64,000 nucleotides of DNA, taken from assembly GCF_026167525.1 (NCBI RefSeq), contig NZ_CP110679.1, positions 62,001-126,000 of the forward strand, read 5' to 3'. Below are positions 16,567 through 26,297 of the stretch, piece after piece. The notes below the pieces were generated by a model, which was given only the letters and a program-made list of their open reading frames with translations, made no database searches and had not been told where the DNA came from. This DNA comes from Sphingomonas sp. M1-B02. GTDB taxonomy: Bacteria > Pseudomonadota > Alphaproteobacteria > Sphingomonadales > Sphingomonadaceae. The position numbers and the translations under genes are program-made. Numbering within the stretch: position 1 is the stretch's first letter; each line of letters opens with the position of its first letter.

Positions 16567-19482
16567 ATGAAAGCATGCAATTCCCGATTCGACTGGCGTA
16601 CCGGCGCATCCGCGGCAGTGATGGTACTCGCGCTCACCGCAGCGGCGAATGCCTCCGCCCAGACCAGCGATACCGCGCCGCCCGCCGCGAACGATGCGCA
16701 GGCGGCGACCGAGCAGGACCAGACCGGCGAGGAAATCGTCGTTTCCGGCTTTCGCCAGTCGCTCGAAGCCGCGCTGAACGTGAAGCGCAACTCGGTCTCC
16801 TCGGTCGATGCGATCGTCGCCGAGGATATCGCCAAATTCCCCGATCAGAATCTGGCCGAATCGCTCCAGCGCATTCCCGGCATCTCGATCCAGCGTGACG
16901 GCGGCGAAGGGCGCGCGATCACCGTGCGCGGCCTGGGCTCGCAGTTCACGCGGGTGCGCGTCAACGGGCTCGAAACCGTCGCGACCTCGCACGACGGCGC
17001 CTCTTCCAACCGCGATCGCGCGTTCGATTTCAACGTCTTCGCATCCGAACTGTTCACCTCGATCGTCGTCCACAAGACCGCCGAGGCTTCGCTCGACGAA
17101 GGCTCGCTGGGCGCCGTGGTCGATCTCAACACCGGTAATCCGCTCGCGGGCAAGTCCGGCTTCACCGTCGTCGCCTCGGGCCAGGGCAGCTATAACGATC
17201 TCAGCGAGAATTGGGGACCGCGCGTCGCCGGGCTGATCGGCTGGAAGTCACCCGACGGCACGCTTGGCGCCTCGATCTCCGCGGCATGGCAGAAGACCGA
17301 TACGCTCGAACTGGGCAACAACACCGTCCGCTGGGCACAGGCGCGGTTCGACTCGGTCAACGGTGCGCCCTGTTTCTATTCGGCAAATGCCGGCGGCAAT
17401 CCCGTCGCCAATGCGGGCGGCAATTATCGCCCGAGCGCGGCATGCGATGCGGTCGGCCTCGCTTTCCATCCGCGGATTCCGCGCTACGGCGAAGTGCGCC
17501 ACGATCGCGAGCGGCTCGGCATCACCGGCAGCATCCAATGGGCGCCCACCGACGCGACCAAGATCTCGATCGACGGGCTCTTCTCGCGATTCAAGGAAGA
17601 TCGCGAAGAGAAATGGGGCGAGGTTCTGCTGCGTTCCAACGAGCGATCGATCGACGTCAGCAACTATACGATCGACGGCAACAACAATCTGATCGCCGCC
17701 ACGCTCAACGACGCCTGGGTGCGTACAGAGCATTTCCTGAAGCGTTCGGAGACCGAATTCTATCAGATCGGCGGTAGCTGGGATCAGGATGTGGGCGAGA
17801 ATTTCCGCTTCACGCTGCTCGGCGGCATTTCGAAGTCGAACGCGAACGTTCCGATCGAGACGACCTTCGTCTATGACGATCGCGACGCGCAGGGCTATCG
17901 CTACGACTATAGCGACATGAATCGGCCGGTCCTGACGTTCGGCACCAGCGTCACCAATCCGGCGAACTTCCAGCTCGCGGAGATCCGCGACCGTCCGTCG
18001 AACGTGACCAACAAGTTCCGCACCGCACAGCTGCGGACCGAGTGGGACGTCACCGAAGGCTTCCAGATCAAGGCAGGCGGCCTTTATCGCCGCTTCGAAT
18101 TCGAGTCCGAAGCCTTCACGCGCGATACCGTCGTGTGCGGCAATGGCGGGCTGGATCGCGTGCTCGGCACCGTCACCTGCTCGGCCTCTTCGGCATTCGG
18201 CCCGACCGCGGTCTATGGCCTCCCGGTGACGGCGGATCGCTCCGAGCTCTTCCAGCTCGGCAATGCCGGCCAGCCCAGCGGAACCTCGACCGAATGGCTG
18301 ATCCCCGATCTGGCTGCCACGGCCGCCTATACCAATCTGTACAGTCGGCCTACCGCGATCGACGCCGGCAACACCCGCGGCGTCGTCGAGGAAGTAAAGG
18401 GCGGCTATCTCCAATTCGATGCGCGGCGCGATTTCGGCACGGTCGGCGTCGCCGTCAACGCGGGCATCCGCTATGTTCGCACCGACCAGAGCTCGCAGGG
18501 CCTGACCAGCGGCGCGGTCGTGACGGTGAAGCGCGATTATGAGGACTTCCTGCCCGCAGTGAACCTGGCGATCACGCCGCACCGCGATCTGGTGATCCGC
18601 GCCGCGATCGCAAAGGTCATGACTCGGCCGACGCTTGGCAACCTGACCCCCGGCGGGTCGGTCGACGGCTTCAACTATCGCGTGAACTACGGCAACCCGT
18701 TCCTCGAGCCGTTCCGGGCCACCGCCTACGACGCCGGCGTGGAATGGTATTTCGCGCCGGGCTCGATCGCGTCGGTGGCGGTCTTCCGCAAGGAAATCCA
18801 GAGCTTCCCGGCCTCGGAAACGCGTAGCGGCACTTTTGCATCGACCGGACTTCCCGTCTCGATCATCCCGCCCAGCTCGCCAGCCGCGATCAATCCCGAG
18901 GGCCAGCTGTGGACGATCAACTCGATCGGAAACGGCGCGGGCGCCGAGCTAAACGGCGTAGAGCTCTCGCTGCAGGCACCGTTCCGCTTCCTGCCCGGCT
19001 TCCTTTCGAACTTCGGCGGGATCGTGAACGCCACCTTTGTCGATTCGGACGCCGACTATATCGTCGCGGGTCCGACGGTGAATGCCTGCGTGCCGGGTGC
19101 GACTGCGGCCGCGGCCTGCGGCTTCGGCGGCAATCCGGGATCGACGCGCACCTCGACCTTGTTCGGCCTCTCCAAGAAGGCGTTCAACGGCACGCTTTAT
19201 TATGAAGACAGCCGCTTCAGCGCGCGTGCCTCGGTCAGCTATCGCGGGCCCTATAACGATGCGAACAGCGGCACCGGCAATGTGTTCGAAGGCTATGCGG
19301 CGATCACCAACGTCGATGCGTCGATCCGCTACAAGCTGACCAGCCAGATCGAGCTGTCACTGGAAGGAACGAACCTGACCGACGCCTATCGCGAGCGCTT
19401 CACCGATCAGGATGCGCAGCGCAATTACGAGTATAACCATTTCGGCCGCACCATCCTGGTGGGTGCGCGCTTCAAGTTGTGA
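16567..19482 (+). CDS. TonB-dependent receptor (Caulobacter/Xanthomonas carbohydrate type)
   Basis: Large outer-membrane receptor of 971 residues. The signal peptide ends near ANASAQ; the TonB box region (GEEIVVSGF) leads into a plug with AEDIAKFPDQNLAESLQRIP, GISIQRDGGEGR and ITVRGLGSQFTRVRVNG, the signature of the large receptors often found next to polysaccharide-use genes in Caulobacter and Xanthomonas. The barrel closes with FGRTILVGARFKL. Position beside a LacI regulator and upstream of uronate genes suggests uptake of oligouronides. An AGGAGG ribosome site lies before the ATG. A strong terminator follows the gene. Confidence 0.93.
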   Translation: MKACNSRFDWRTGASAAVMVLALTAAANASAQTSDTAPPAANDAQAATEQDQTGEEIVVSGFRQSLEAALNVKRNSVSSVDAIVAEDIAKFPDQNLAESLQRIPGISIQRDGGEGRAITVRGLGSQFTRVRVNGLETVATSHDGASSNRDRAFDFNVFASELFTSIVVHKTAEASLDEGSLGAVVDLNTGNPLAGKSGFTVVASGQGSYNDLSENWGPRVAGLIGWKSPDGTLGASISAAWQKTDTLELGNNTVRWAQARFDSVNGAPCFYSANAGGNPVANAGGNYRPSAACDAVGLAFHPRIPRYGEVRHDRERLGITGSIQWAPTDATKISIDGLFSRFKEDREEKWGEVLLRSNERSIDVSNYTIDGNNNLIAATLNDAWVRTEHFLKRSETEFYQIGGSWDQDVGENFRFTLLGGISKSNANVPIETTFVYDDRDAQGYRYDYSDMNRPVLTFGTSVTNPANFQLAEIRDRPSNVTNKFRTAQLRTEWDVTEGFQIKAGGLYRRFEFESEAFTRDTVVCGNGGLDRVLGTVTCSASSAFGPTAVYGLPVTADRSELFQLGNAGQPSGTSTEWLIPDLAATAAYTNLYSRPTAIDAGNTRGVVEEVKGGYLQFDARRDFGTVGVAVNAGIRYVRTDQSSQGLTSGAVVTVKRDYEDFLPAVNLAITPHRDLVIRAAIAKVMTRPTLGNLTPGGSVDGFNYRVNYGNPFLEPFRATAYDAGVEWYFAPGSIASVAVFRKEIQSFPASETRSGTFASTGLPVSIIPPSSPAAINPEGQLWTINSIGNGAGAELNGVELSLQAPFRFLPGFLSNFGGIVNATFVDSDADYIVAGPTVNACVPGATAAAACGFGGNPGSTRTSTLFGLSKKAFNGTLYYEDSRFSARASVSYRGPYNDANSGTGNVFEGYAAITNVDASIRYKLTSQIELSLEGTNLTDAYRERFTDQDAQRNYEYNHFGRTILVGARFKL

Positions 19483-19518
19483 GGGCGCCGGGGTGAAAGC
19501 CCCGCCTGCCGGCAAACG

Positions 19519-19547
19519 AACGGCGCGGCTCCGGCCGCGCCGTTTTC
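19519..19547 (+). terminator. Rho-independent terminator after the receptor gene
   Basis: AACGGCGCGGC (19519-19529), a TCCG loop and the exact complement GCCGCGCCGTT (19534-19544), running into a short T-run. The hydrolase gene on the other strand ends 4 bases later, so the hairpin may serve both directions. Confidence 0.8.
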
Positions 19548-19550
19548 GTA

Positions 19551-20543
19551 TCAGGCGAAGCCTTGCGTCCGCGCCCAGTTCAGGAACAGCTCGGGCCACA
19601 ATTCCGCCGGCTTGCCCGCCGCCTTGCGGATGCCAAAGCCATGCCCGCCATGCGTGAACAGATGCGTCTCCACCGGTACCCCGGCGGCACGCAAGGCGGC
19701 GCGGAACAACAGGCTGTTCTCGACGGGAACGACGCCGTCATCCTCGGCATGGACCAGGAAGCAGGGCGGGGTCTCCTTCGTCACGTTGCGATCGGGCGAA
19801 TGCGCCGCCTCCAGCGTCGCCGAGGCGTGCTTCCCGATCAATTTCTCGCGCGATCCGCCGTGCGCGACCGGGAGCGTCATCGAGATGACCGGGTAGATCG
19901 GGGCCGCCACCGTCGGGCGTGCGATGAGCTTGTCCGACGGATCGACCGGATCATAGGTGCGGGCCGCAAAGCGGGTGGCAAGATCGGCGCAGAGATGCCC
20001 GCCCGCCGAAAAGCCGATCGCCGCCACGCGGCCCGGGTCGAGCCCGTCGCGGATGGCGCGCGTCTTGATGAGCCGCACCGCCCGCTGTGCATCGGCAAGC
20101 GCAACGTCGGGGCCTGCCGCCCAGCCTTCGCCCGGCAGCCGATAGAAGAGCACATAAGCGGTGAAGCCGCGCGCCACCAGCCAGCGCGCCAGATCGTAGC
20201 CCTCATGATCGATGACGATGCGGCTATAGCCGCCGCCGGGCATCACCAGCACCGATGCGCCGTTCGCGATGCGCGGGCGAAACGCGACCAGCCGCGGCGT
20301 GGCGATCCCGCTCACCGATCGATCGGCGACCAGCGGATCGCTGCTGCGCTGGTCGATCTTCTCGACCGGCAGCGTGGCGGGTCGACCCGGCGCGTCCTTT
20401 GGCCAGAGGTCGATCGTCTCGACCGGCTCGGCGAGCCCGGCGGGGGCCGGCTTGTCGCTGACGCCCGGCGGCGCGGTCTGCGCGCCTGCGGCTAGCGGCA
20501 GGGTCAGGCCCGCGATCAGGGCAGCGCGGCGGTCCAGCTTCAT
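19551..20543 (-). CDS. Exported alpha/beta hydrolase (esterase, acetyl-xylan/pectin esterase-like)
   Basis: A 330-residue serine hydrolase with an N-terminal export signal carrying two arginines (MKLDRRAALIAG, then TLPLAAGAQ). The fold is marked by the oxyanion motif MPGGGYSRI near residue 110, the nucleophile motif GFSAGG near residue 180, an acid in HAEDDGVVP and the His in HGGHGFG. Proteins of this kind usually remove acetyl groups from plant polysaccharides. It lies 29 bases after the carboxylesterase gene on the same strand, in the kduI-kduD operon. The start at 20543 is chosen over an upstream Met because it gives the signal peptide. Confidence 0.85.
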   Translation of the reverse strand: MKLDRRAALIAGLTLPLAAGAQTAPPGVSDKPAPAGLAEPVETIDLWPKDAPGRPATLPVEKIDQRSSDPLVADRSVSGIATPRLVAFRPRIANGASVLVMPGGGYSRIVIDHEGYDLARWLVARGFTAYVLFYRLPGEGWAAGPDVALADAQRAVRLIKTRAIRDGLDPGRVAAIGFSAGGHLCADLATRFAARTYDPVDPSDKLIARPTVAAPIYPVISMTLPVAHGGSREKLIGKHASATLEAAHSPDRNVTKETPPCFLVHAEDDGVVPVENSLLFRAALRAAGVPVETHLFTHGGHGFGIRKAAGKPAELWPELFLNWARTQGFA

Positions 20544-20572
20544 CGACACTTCTCTCCGGTCTTGCGCCCGGT

Positions 20573-22114
20573 TCAGGTGCCGGGCTGAATATAGGGTATG
20601 CGCGCGAACAGCTCGCGCTGCCATTTCCGGGGATCGTTCTCGATCCACGCGCGCGTGTCAAAGATCATCGTCGCGCGGCTGTCGAGCCGGTGGCGAGGCC
20701 AGGCGGGCAGGCCCCTGTGGTTGGGATCGCCGGTCTTGGCGAAGGCCACGAAACTGTCCTGCATCGCCTTGGAGGCCGCTCGGGCGTCCGCCGCGGTCCC
20801 GGTCTGCGAGCCGCTCGCTCCCAGCGTGCCGAACACCAGAGGGATGTCCATCGTGTGGAAAGCGCCCCGATTCGGCTCGGTCCGCGACGCGAAATCGAGC
20901 TGGTACACCCAGGCAGGGGCCCCGGCCTTTGCGCGCTCCTCCGCCTCGATCACCTGCCCGCGCCAGCTGCGTCCACAGGTTGTGGCGTCATAGAAAAGGT
21001 CGATGGGCGTCATGGTGGGAAATTTCGCCCGATATTCGGCGACCACCCATTCGGGCAGCACGTCGATCCGCAGCTCTGGCGCCATCCGCTCGGCCAGATT
21101 ATCCCAACCGAGCCCGCGCAGCTTGGCCGAATCCGGCGCGATGAATCCGCGCGTCTCGTCCCGCGTGTTGCCCAGCATCATCGGGATGTGCAGCGATTGC
21201 GGGTGCACATCGGGCCAGAAGGGGTGGCGGCTGAGCCAGCGCATGTCGAGGACCGGTCCGAAATAGACACCGCCGCCCAGGATGGGATCGGTTGCGTCGA
21301 GCGCGGCGACCAGCTTCTCGGCGGGCAGTTCGAGCACGGCGGACAGGTTGGTTTCCGGCACCCCCAGCCTTGCGAGATAGGCGCGGCTGCGTGCAGTCGC
21401 GTTGAGCGGTCCGGAGGCGGTGACCTGCTGCCCGCTCATTGTCGCAGCACGGTGGAACAGCCCCTTGGCGGCGGGCATCGCCATCATCGTGGCGATCTTG
21501 GCGCCGCCGCCCGACTGTCCGAAGACCATCACGCGAGACGGATCGCCGCCGAATGCGGTGATATTGTCGCGGATCCAGCGCAGCGCGAGGATCTGGTCGA
21601 GCTGGCCGGCATTGCCGCTGTCGGCGAGGCGCGGGTCGAGCCGCGCCAGATAGAGATAGCCGAACGCGTTGAGCCGGTGGTTTACGGTGACCACCACTAC
21701 GTCGCCGCGCGCGGCGAGCGCCTGCCCGTCGTTGAGCGGATCGGTGACGCTGCCGCTCGAATAAGCGCCGCCGTGGATGTAAACCATCACCGGCTTGGCG
21801 GCGCGGGGGTCGGCGTCGGCGGTCCAGATGTTGAGGAACAAACAGTCTTCGGACTGCGGCCCATAGCGGTCGCCCGATTGCGGCGAGACCGGGCCGAACG
21901 CGTCGGCGGGCAGGGTGGCGGCGGGGACGGGGCGGGGCGCCTGGAAGCGCTCGGCACGGCCATAGCGAATGCCGCGAAAGGCGCGGACGCCGCCCTCCAG
22001 GGTGCCCTGGAAGCTGCCCGCCGACGTTCTAACCGGCCCTTCGGCCTGTCCGAAGGCACGAGTGGCGACCAGCAATGCAGCGGAGCTGCCAATCAGCGTC
22101 CGCCGATCGATCAC
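20573..22114 (-). CDS. Exported carboxylesterase type B
   Basis: A 513-residue carboxylesterase/cholinesterase-family protein with an N-terminal signal (IDRRTLIGSSAALLVATRAF). Landmarks: SEDCLFLNIWT, the oxyanion stretch PVMVYIHGGAYSSGS, the nucleophile motif FGQSGGG and the C-terminal His in RGAFHTMDIPLVFG. Substrates are probably esters on uronate polysaccharides or aromatic esters; this is inferred from the operon. It starts with GTG overlapping the kduD stop (GTGA). An open frame that runs on upstream is only the shadow of kduD. Confidence 0.88.
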   Translation of the reverse strand: MIDRRTLIGSSAALLVATRAFGQAEGPVRTSAGSFQGTLEGGVRAFRGIRYGRAERFQAPRPVPAATLPADAFGPVSPQSGDRYGPQSEDCLFLNIWTADADPRAAKPVMVYIHGGAYSSGSVTDPLNDGQALAARGDVVVVTVNHRLNAFGYLYLARLDPRLADSGNAGQLDQILALRWIRDNITAFGGDPSRVMVFGQSGGGAKIATMMAMPAAKGLFHRAATMSGQQVTASGPLNATARSRAYLARLGVPETNLSAVLELPAEKLVAALDATDPILGGGVYFGPVLDMRWLSRHPFWPDVHPQSLHIPMMLGNTRDETRGFIAPDSAKLRGLGWDNLAERMAPELRIDVLPEWVVAEYRAKFPTMTPIDLFYDATTCGRSWRGQVIEAEERAKAGAPAWVYQLDFASRTEPNRGAFHTMDIPLVFGTLGASGSQTGTAADARAASKAMQDSFVAFAKTGDPNHRGLPAWPRHRLDSRATMIFDTRAWIENDPRKWQRELFARIPYIQPGT

Positions 22115-22866
22115 CGCGCGAGCCACCCGCCGTCGACCGCGAGGATATGGCCCTGGACGTAGTCGGAAGCCGAGGAGGCGAGGAACACGGCAGCGCCGCC
22201 CAGGTCGCTGGGGTCGCCCCAGCGGGCGGCGGGGATGCGCTCCAGGATCTGGCGGTTGCGGGTCTCGTCCGCCTGCAATGCCTCGGTGTTGTTGGTGGCG
22301 ATATAGCCGGGCGCGATCGCGTTGACGTTGATGCCCTTGGGTGCCCATTCGCAGGCGAGCAGCTTGGTGAGCCCCGCCACGCCCGACTTGGACGCCGTGT
22401 AAGAGGGCACGCGGATGCCGCCCTGGAAGCTTAGCATCGAGGCGATGTTGATGATCTTGCCCTTGCCTTGTCCCACCATGTGGCGGCCGGCGGCCTGGCA
22501 GAGGAAGAACAGGCTCTTCAGGTTGGTGTCGACCACCGCGTCCCAATCTTCCTCGCTGAAGTCGAGGCTGTCGTTGCGGCGGATGATGCCGGCATTGTTG
22601 ACCAGGATGTGCAGGCCCCCGAGCTTGTCCACGCTTTCGTCCACAATCCTGCCCACAGGCTCGATCGTCGACAGGTCGGCCGAGATCATCTCGGCCCGCA
22701 CGCCGAGCGCGCGGGCTTTCTCGACCGTCTCGGTCGCCGGCGAGCGGCCGACCGCGGCGATGCTGGCGCCGGCGGCGGCCAGCGCCAGCGCGATGCCCTG
22801 GCCGATGCCGGTGTTCGCACCGGTGACGATCGCGACCTTTCCGGTCAGGTCGAAGGGGTTGGTCAT
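22111..22866 (-). CDS. kduD: 2-dehydro-3-deoxy-D-gluconate 5-dehydrogenase, copy 1
   Basis: A 251-residue short-chain dehydrogenase/reductase. The NAD(P) motif is TGANTGIGQG, followed by NNAG and the catalytic YTASK (Y156, K160). KduD reduces the 2,5-diketo acid made by KduI to KDG. The protein is identical to the second copy at 31345-32100. The gene follows kduI after 5 bases and overlaps the esterase start. The final 64 bases differ from the other copy at about ten synonymous positions, whereas the rest looks base-identical. Confidence 0.93.
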   Translation of the reverse strand: MTNPFDLTGKVAIVTGANTGIGQGIALALAAAGASIAAVGRSPATETVEKARALGVRAEMISADLSTIEPVGRIVDESVDKLGGLHILVNNAGIIRRNDSLDFSEEDWDAVVDTNLKSLFFLCQAAGRHMVGQGKGKIINIASMLSFQGGIRVPSYTASKSGVAGLTKLLACEWAPKGINVNAIAPGYIATNNTEALQADETRNRQILERIPAARWGDPSDLGGAAVFLASSASDYVQGHILAVDGGWLAR

Positions 22867-23711
22867 GCGGGTCAGGCCAGCTGGCAGATATCGAGCACGT
22901 TCATGTCGGTATAATCCTGATTCTCGCCGGCCATCGCCCAGATGAAGGCATAGGCCTTGGTGCCCGAGCCCATATGCACCGACCAGGGCGGCGAGATCAC
23001 CGCTTCCTCATTGGCCATGACGATATGCCGCATCGCCTCGCCCTCGCCCATATAATGGAAGACGCGGTCGCTGGGGCCGTCGAGCTCGAAGTAGAAATAG
23101 ATCTCGCTGCGCCGCTCGTGGATGTGCGGGGGCATCGTGTTCCACACGCTGCCCGGCTTGAGTACGGTCAAGCCCATCACCAGCTGGGCTGAATCGCACA
23201 CGCCCGGGATCACCAGCTGGAAAATCGTCCGCTCGTTCGATTCCTCGAGGCTGCCGCGCTCGAGCGCATTGGCGTCGGCGATCGACAGTTTCCGCGTCTG
23301 GAACGCCTTATGCGCCGGGCACGACGCCAGATAGAAACGCGCGCCGTCCCCCGAAAACTGCACGTCCTTCGCGCCCATCGTCACATAGAGGCAATCCTTG
23401 TTGCCGAGCGTGAACGCCTCGCCGTCGACGGTCACAATGCCCTCGACCGACGACACATTGACCACCGCCAGCTCGCGCCGCTCGAGAAACGGATGCCCCG
23501 CCGCCGACGCCGGCTCGGTCTGGTCGGGCAGCTTCACGCTCCCCGAGCCCACCGCCACGCCGCCGATCACGAAGCGATCGGCATGCGTATAGTTGAGCAC
23601 GCACTCGCCCTCGCGAAACAGCCCGTCGATCAGATAGCGATCGCGCAGCTCGTCGTTCGAGACGCACTCCATCATGTCCGGATGCGTGGCGTAATAGGTG
23701 CGGTCGAACAT
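22174..23711 (-). repeat. Inverted duplicate kduI-kduD segment, copy 1
   Basis: This 1,538-bp stretch is the reverse complement of 30500-32037. Open frames in all six readings are the same in the two copies and the parts I compared by eye match base for base. The only mismatch I found is in codon 5 of kduI (ACC here, ACT in the other). Outside the segment, 5' flanks are unrelated; on the 3' side homology continues as diverged coding sequence to the kduD stop. Confidence 0.9.
22872..23711 (-). CDS. kduI: 5-dehydro-4-deoxy-D-glucuronate isomerase, copy 1
   Basis: A 279-residue cupin-type isomerase that converts 4-deoxy-L-threo-5-hexosulose uronate, the spontaneous product of unsaturated uronates, to the substrate of KduD. 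The zinc site is visible as HIHERRSE (H196, H198, E203) and the His of SVHMG (residue 246), matching the Escherichia coli enzyme closely. First gene of a minus-strand operon kduI-kduD-carboxylesterase-hydrolase. A LacI-type operator lies 67 bases upstream, shared with the divergent uxaA gene. The protein is identical to the copy at 30500. Confidence 0.94.
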   Translation of the reverse strand: MFDRTYYATHPDMMECVSNDELRDRYLIDGLFREGECVLNYTHADRFVIGGVAVGSGSVKLPDQTEPASAAGHPFLERRELAVVNVSSVEGIVTVDGEAFTLGNKDCLYVTMGAKDVQFSGDGARFYLASCPAHKAFQTRKLSIADANALERGSLEESNERTIFQLVIPGVCDSAQLVMGLTVLKPGSVWNTMPPHIHERRSEIYFYFELDGPSDRVFHYMGEGEAMRHIVMANEEAVISPPWSVHMGSGTKAYAFIWAMAGENQDYTDMNVLDICQLA

Positions 23712-23777
23712 CAGTCTCTCCCAAGGGAATCGCCGAATGCTGCCCTTAGCAGCAGCACCGGATCGCTTGCCATGCCG

Positions 23778-23791
23778 GGTAACCGGTGTCA
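23778..23791. promoter_or_regulatory. Probable LacI operator, copy 3 (kduI/uxaA divergent promoter)
   Basis: On the minus strand this reads TGACACCGGTTACC. It lies 67 bases before kduI and 105 bases before uxaA, which are transcribed in opposite directions, so one site could control both operons. The second kduI copy at 30500 has no such site. Confidence 0.7.
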
Positions 23792-23895
23792 GATGGCTTT
23801 GCAACGTTGCCGCCGCCGAAGCGGTTGCGCGATGCGAAGATACGACCCACATTCCAGCCAAGCGGCGGCACCCGGTCCGGCCGCGAAAGTGCCTG

Positions 23896-25377
23896 ATGAT
23901 CCCTGCGCTAAAAATCCACGCGAGCGACGACGTCGCCACTTTGTTAGAGGCCGCGCGGTCGTGTGATTCGGTCGAGATCGGCGCAGAGTCGATCCGTGCC
24001 GGAGCCGACATCCCCAAGGGCCACAAGATTGCGCTGCGCGACATCTCCGTGGGCGCCGAGATCCGCAAGTTCGGCTTTCCGATCGGCCGCGCCACTGCGC
24101 CGATCCGCGCCGGCGACCATGTCCACAGCCATAATCTCGCCACCGGCCTGAGCGGCACGCTCGACTATCGCTACGAACCTGCCGGCTCGCCTCGCGCCGC
24201 CGCAGCCGATGTGCGCAGCTTCCTGGGCTATGTTCGCGAGGATGGCCGGGTCGGCACGCGCAACGAGATCTGGGTCCTTCCCACCGTCGGCTGCGTCGGC
24301 CGCACCGCCGAGCGCATTGCTGCGCAGGCGGCCCCGCGCCATGTCGGCCAGGTCGACGGGGTCCATGCCTTTGCGCATCCCTATGGCTGCTCGCAGCTCG
24401 GCGACGACCTCGACGCAACCCGCAGTATGCTCGCAGCATTGGCCGCGCATCCCAATGCCGGCGGGGTTCTGCTGATCGGGCTGGGCTGCGAATCGAACCA
24501 GCTTTCACGCCTGCTCGAGGAACTGCCCGAGAGCGCGCGCGTCCACATCCGCACCGTGGTAGCGCAGAATTCGGCCGACGAGATGGCCGATAGCCTGGCC
24601 GCGGTGGCCGAGCTTGCCGAGATCGCGTCGCGCACCAAGCGCACGCCGGTCGGGCTCGATCGCTTGGTTCTCGGCGTGAAATGCGGCGGCTCGGACGGCT
24701 TTTCCGGGCTCACCGCCAATCCGCTGGTCGGGCGGATGAGCGACCTCGTCACCGCCGCCGGCGGGAGTGTCATCGTAACCGAAATCCCCGAAATCTTCGG
24801 CGCCGAGCAGATGCTGATGGATCGCGCCGAAAGCCGGCCGGTGTTCGATCAGGTCGTCGCAGTGGTGAACGACTTCAAAAGCTATTTCCTGAGCCATGGC
24901 GAGCCGGTTTCCGAAAACCCCTCCCCGGGCAATGTCGCCGGCGGCATCACCACGCTCGACGAGAAGTCGCTCGGCGCGGTGCAGAAGGCTGGCAGCGCGA
25001 CGCTTTCGGACGTCATCCGCTACGGCGCGCGCATCCGACGGACCGGGCTGACCCTGCTCGAAGCCCCGGGCAACGACGCGGTCTCGTCCACGGCGCTGGC
25101 GGCGGCGGGCGCGACCATGATCCTCTTCACCACCGGCCGCGGGACGCCGCTCGGCTTCCCGGTGCCCACGCTCAAGATCGCATCGAACAGCGAACTTGCC
25201 GCGCGCAAGCCCGGCTGGATCGACTATGACGCGGGACAGGTGCTGACCGAGGGCTTCGACGCCGCCGAGGAGTCGCTGATCGATCGGATCGTCGCGATCG
25301 CATCGGGCGCCGAGACCGCAGCCGAGCGCAATGGCGAGCGCGAGATCGCCTTCTGGAAACGTGGCGTCACGCTCTGA
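23896..25377 (+). CDS. uxaA: Altronate dehydratase
   Basis: A 493-residue UxaA-family enzyme that dehydrates D-altronate to KDG in the galacturonate branch of hexuronate catabolism. The N-terminal SAF domain (residues 1-90; [14 protein letters not shown]) is joined to the large catalytic domain with [44 protein letters not shown] and the C-terminal [19 protein letters not shown]. Both parts are in one chain of normal length. The ATG at 23896 is chosen because it matches the usual N-terminus; the frame runs open further upstream through the operator, which is not plausible coding sequence. Confidence 0.95.
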   Translation: MIPALKIHASDDVATLLEAARSCDSVEIGAESIRAGADIPKGHKIALRDISVGAEIRKFGFPIGRATAPIRAGDHVHSHNLATGLSGTLDYRYEPAGSPRAAAADVRSFLGYVREDGRVGTRNEIWVLPTVGCVGRTAERIAAQAAPRHVGQVDGVHAFAHPYGCSQLGDDLDATRSMLAALAAHPNAGGVLLIGLGCESNQLSRLLEELPESARVHIRTVVAQNSADEMADSLAAVAELAEIASRTKRTPVGLDRLVLGVKCGGSDGFSGLTANPLVGRMSDLVTAAGGSVIVTEIPEIFGAEQMLMDRAESRPVFDQVVAVVNDFKSYFLSHGEPVSENPSPGNVAGGITTLDEKSLGAVQKAGSATLSDVIRYGARIRRTGLTLLEAPGNDAVSSTALAAAGATMILFTTGRGTPLGFPVPTLKIASNSELAARKPGWIDYDAGQVLTEGFDAAEESLIDRIVAIASGAETAAERNGEREIAFWKRGVTL

Positions 25378-25426
25378 CGTCGCCGCGCTGAAAAGCGGCG
25401 CCATCCCCGCAGGCGGCAATTGCCAT

Positions 25427-25440
25427 TGACACCGGTTTCC
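25427..25440. promoter_or_regulatory. Probable LacI operator, copy 4
   Basis: TGACACCGGTTTCC between uxaA and the hydratase gene, 43 bases before the GTG start. It overlaps a TTGACA that could be the -35 box. Its presence inside what would otherwise be one operon indicates a separate, co-regulated promoter for the downstream genes. Confidence 0.7.
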
Positions 25441-25483
25441 CTTAAGCCACGACAAAACGAGCATAGCGAGAGGAAGGAGCCTG

Positions 25484-26275
25484 GTGGCATCCGTTCGAAC
25501 ATCCGATGAAACGCGCCTTATCGCCGAGGCGTTCGTCGCCGCGCGTCGCGAGAGTCGCGGCCTGCCCGATTTTCCGGGGGTGGTCCCGGCTACGCTAACC
25601 GAAGCCTATGCAGTGCAGGATCATGCGATTGCGATCGATGGTCGCACGATCGGCGGATGGAAGGTCGGCCGGATCAATCCCCCGATCGACGGTGTCGATC
25701 GCCTCGCCGGCCCGATCTTCACCGATGCCATCGTCGATGCCCGAGACGGGCTCGAAATGCCGATCTTCGCGGATGGCTTCGGCGCCGCGGAGGCGGAGTT
25801 CCTCCTGCGCTTCGGCGCGGCCCCGCCCACCGGCAAGCTGCGCTTCACCGAGTCGGAGGCCGCCGACCTGATCGACGCGGTCCATGTCGGGATCGAGATT
25901 GCGAGCTCCCCCTTCGCCGGGATCAATGATCATGGCGCGACCGTCACCGTCTCCGACTATGGCAATAATAACGGCCTCGTCATCGGCCCTGCGATCGCCG
26001 ACTGGCGCAGCGCGGACATCCGCCGCTGGCCGGTGGCGCTCGACATCAATGGTGAGCCGATCGGCGCGGCCACCGCGGAGACGATGCTCGACGGTCCCGT
26101 CGGCGCGGTACGCTTCCTGCTCGAGGCGCTGGCGGCGCGCGGCATCGCGATCCAGCCGGGCCAGTGGGTATCGAGCGGCGCGGTAACCGGGGTTCATCCG
26201 GTCAAGGTGGGCGATCGCGTCGCTACGCGGTTCGGCGACGGGCTGCGCGTCGATTGCGCTATCAGCGCCTCCTGA
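25484..26275 (+). CDS. 2-keto-4-pentenoate hydratase-like protein (FAH superfamily)
   Basis: A 263-residue protein of the MhpD/HpcG hydratase branch of the fumarylacetoacetate hydrolase superfamily: GWKVGRIN near residue 60, an acidic metal-site stretch GAAEAEFLLRFG near 95-110, VHVGIEIASSP, and the closing SSGAVTGVHPVKVGD. Such enzymes hydrate or decarboxylate 2-keto acids. In this context it may act on a keto-deoxy acid from uronate breakdown, but that is only inferred from position. It starts with GTG after a strong AGGAAGGAG site and has its own LacI-type operator. Confidence 0.85.
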   Translation: MASVRTSDETRLIAEAFVAARRESRGLPDFPGVVPATLTEAYAVQDHAIAIDGRTIGGWKVGRINPPIDGVDRLAGPIFTDAIVDARDGLEMPIFADGFGAAEAEFLLRFGAAPPTGKLRFTESEAADLIDAVHVGIEIASSPFAGINDHGATVTVSDYGNNNGLVIGPAIADWRSADIRRWPVALDINGEPIGAATAETMLDGPVGAVRFLLEALAARGIAIQPGQWVSSGAVTGVHPVKVGDRVATRFGDGLRVDCAISAS

Positions 26276-26297
26276 CGGGGCCCGGGATGGAGAGGTC

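Noticed and set aside
22415..22945. A 176-codon frame present twice (also 31266-31796)
   Set aside because: It is antisense to kduD in both copies and occurs twice only because the DNA segment is duplicated.
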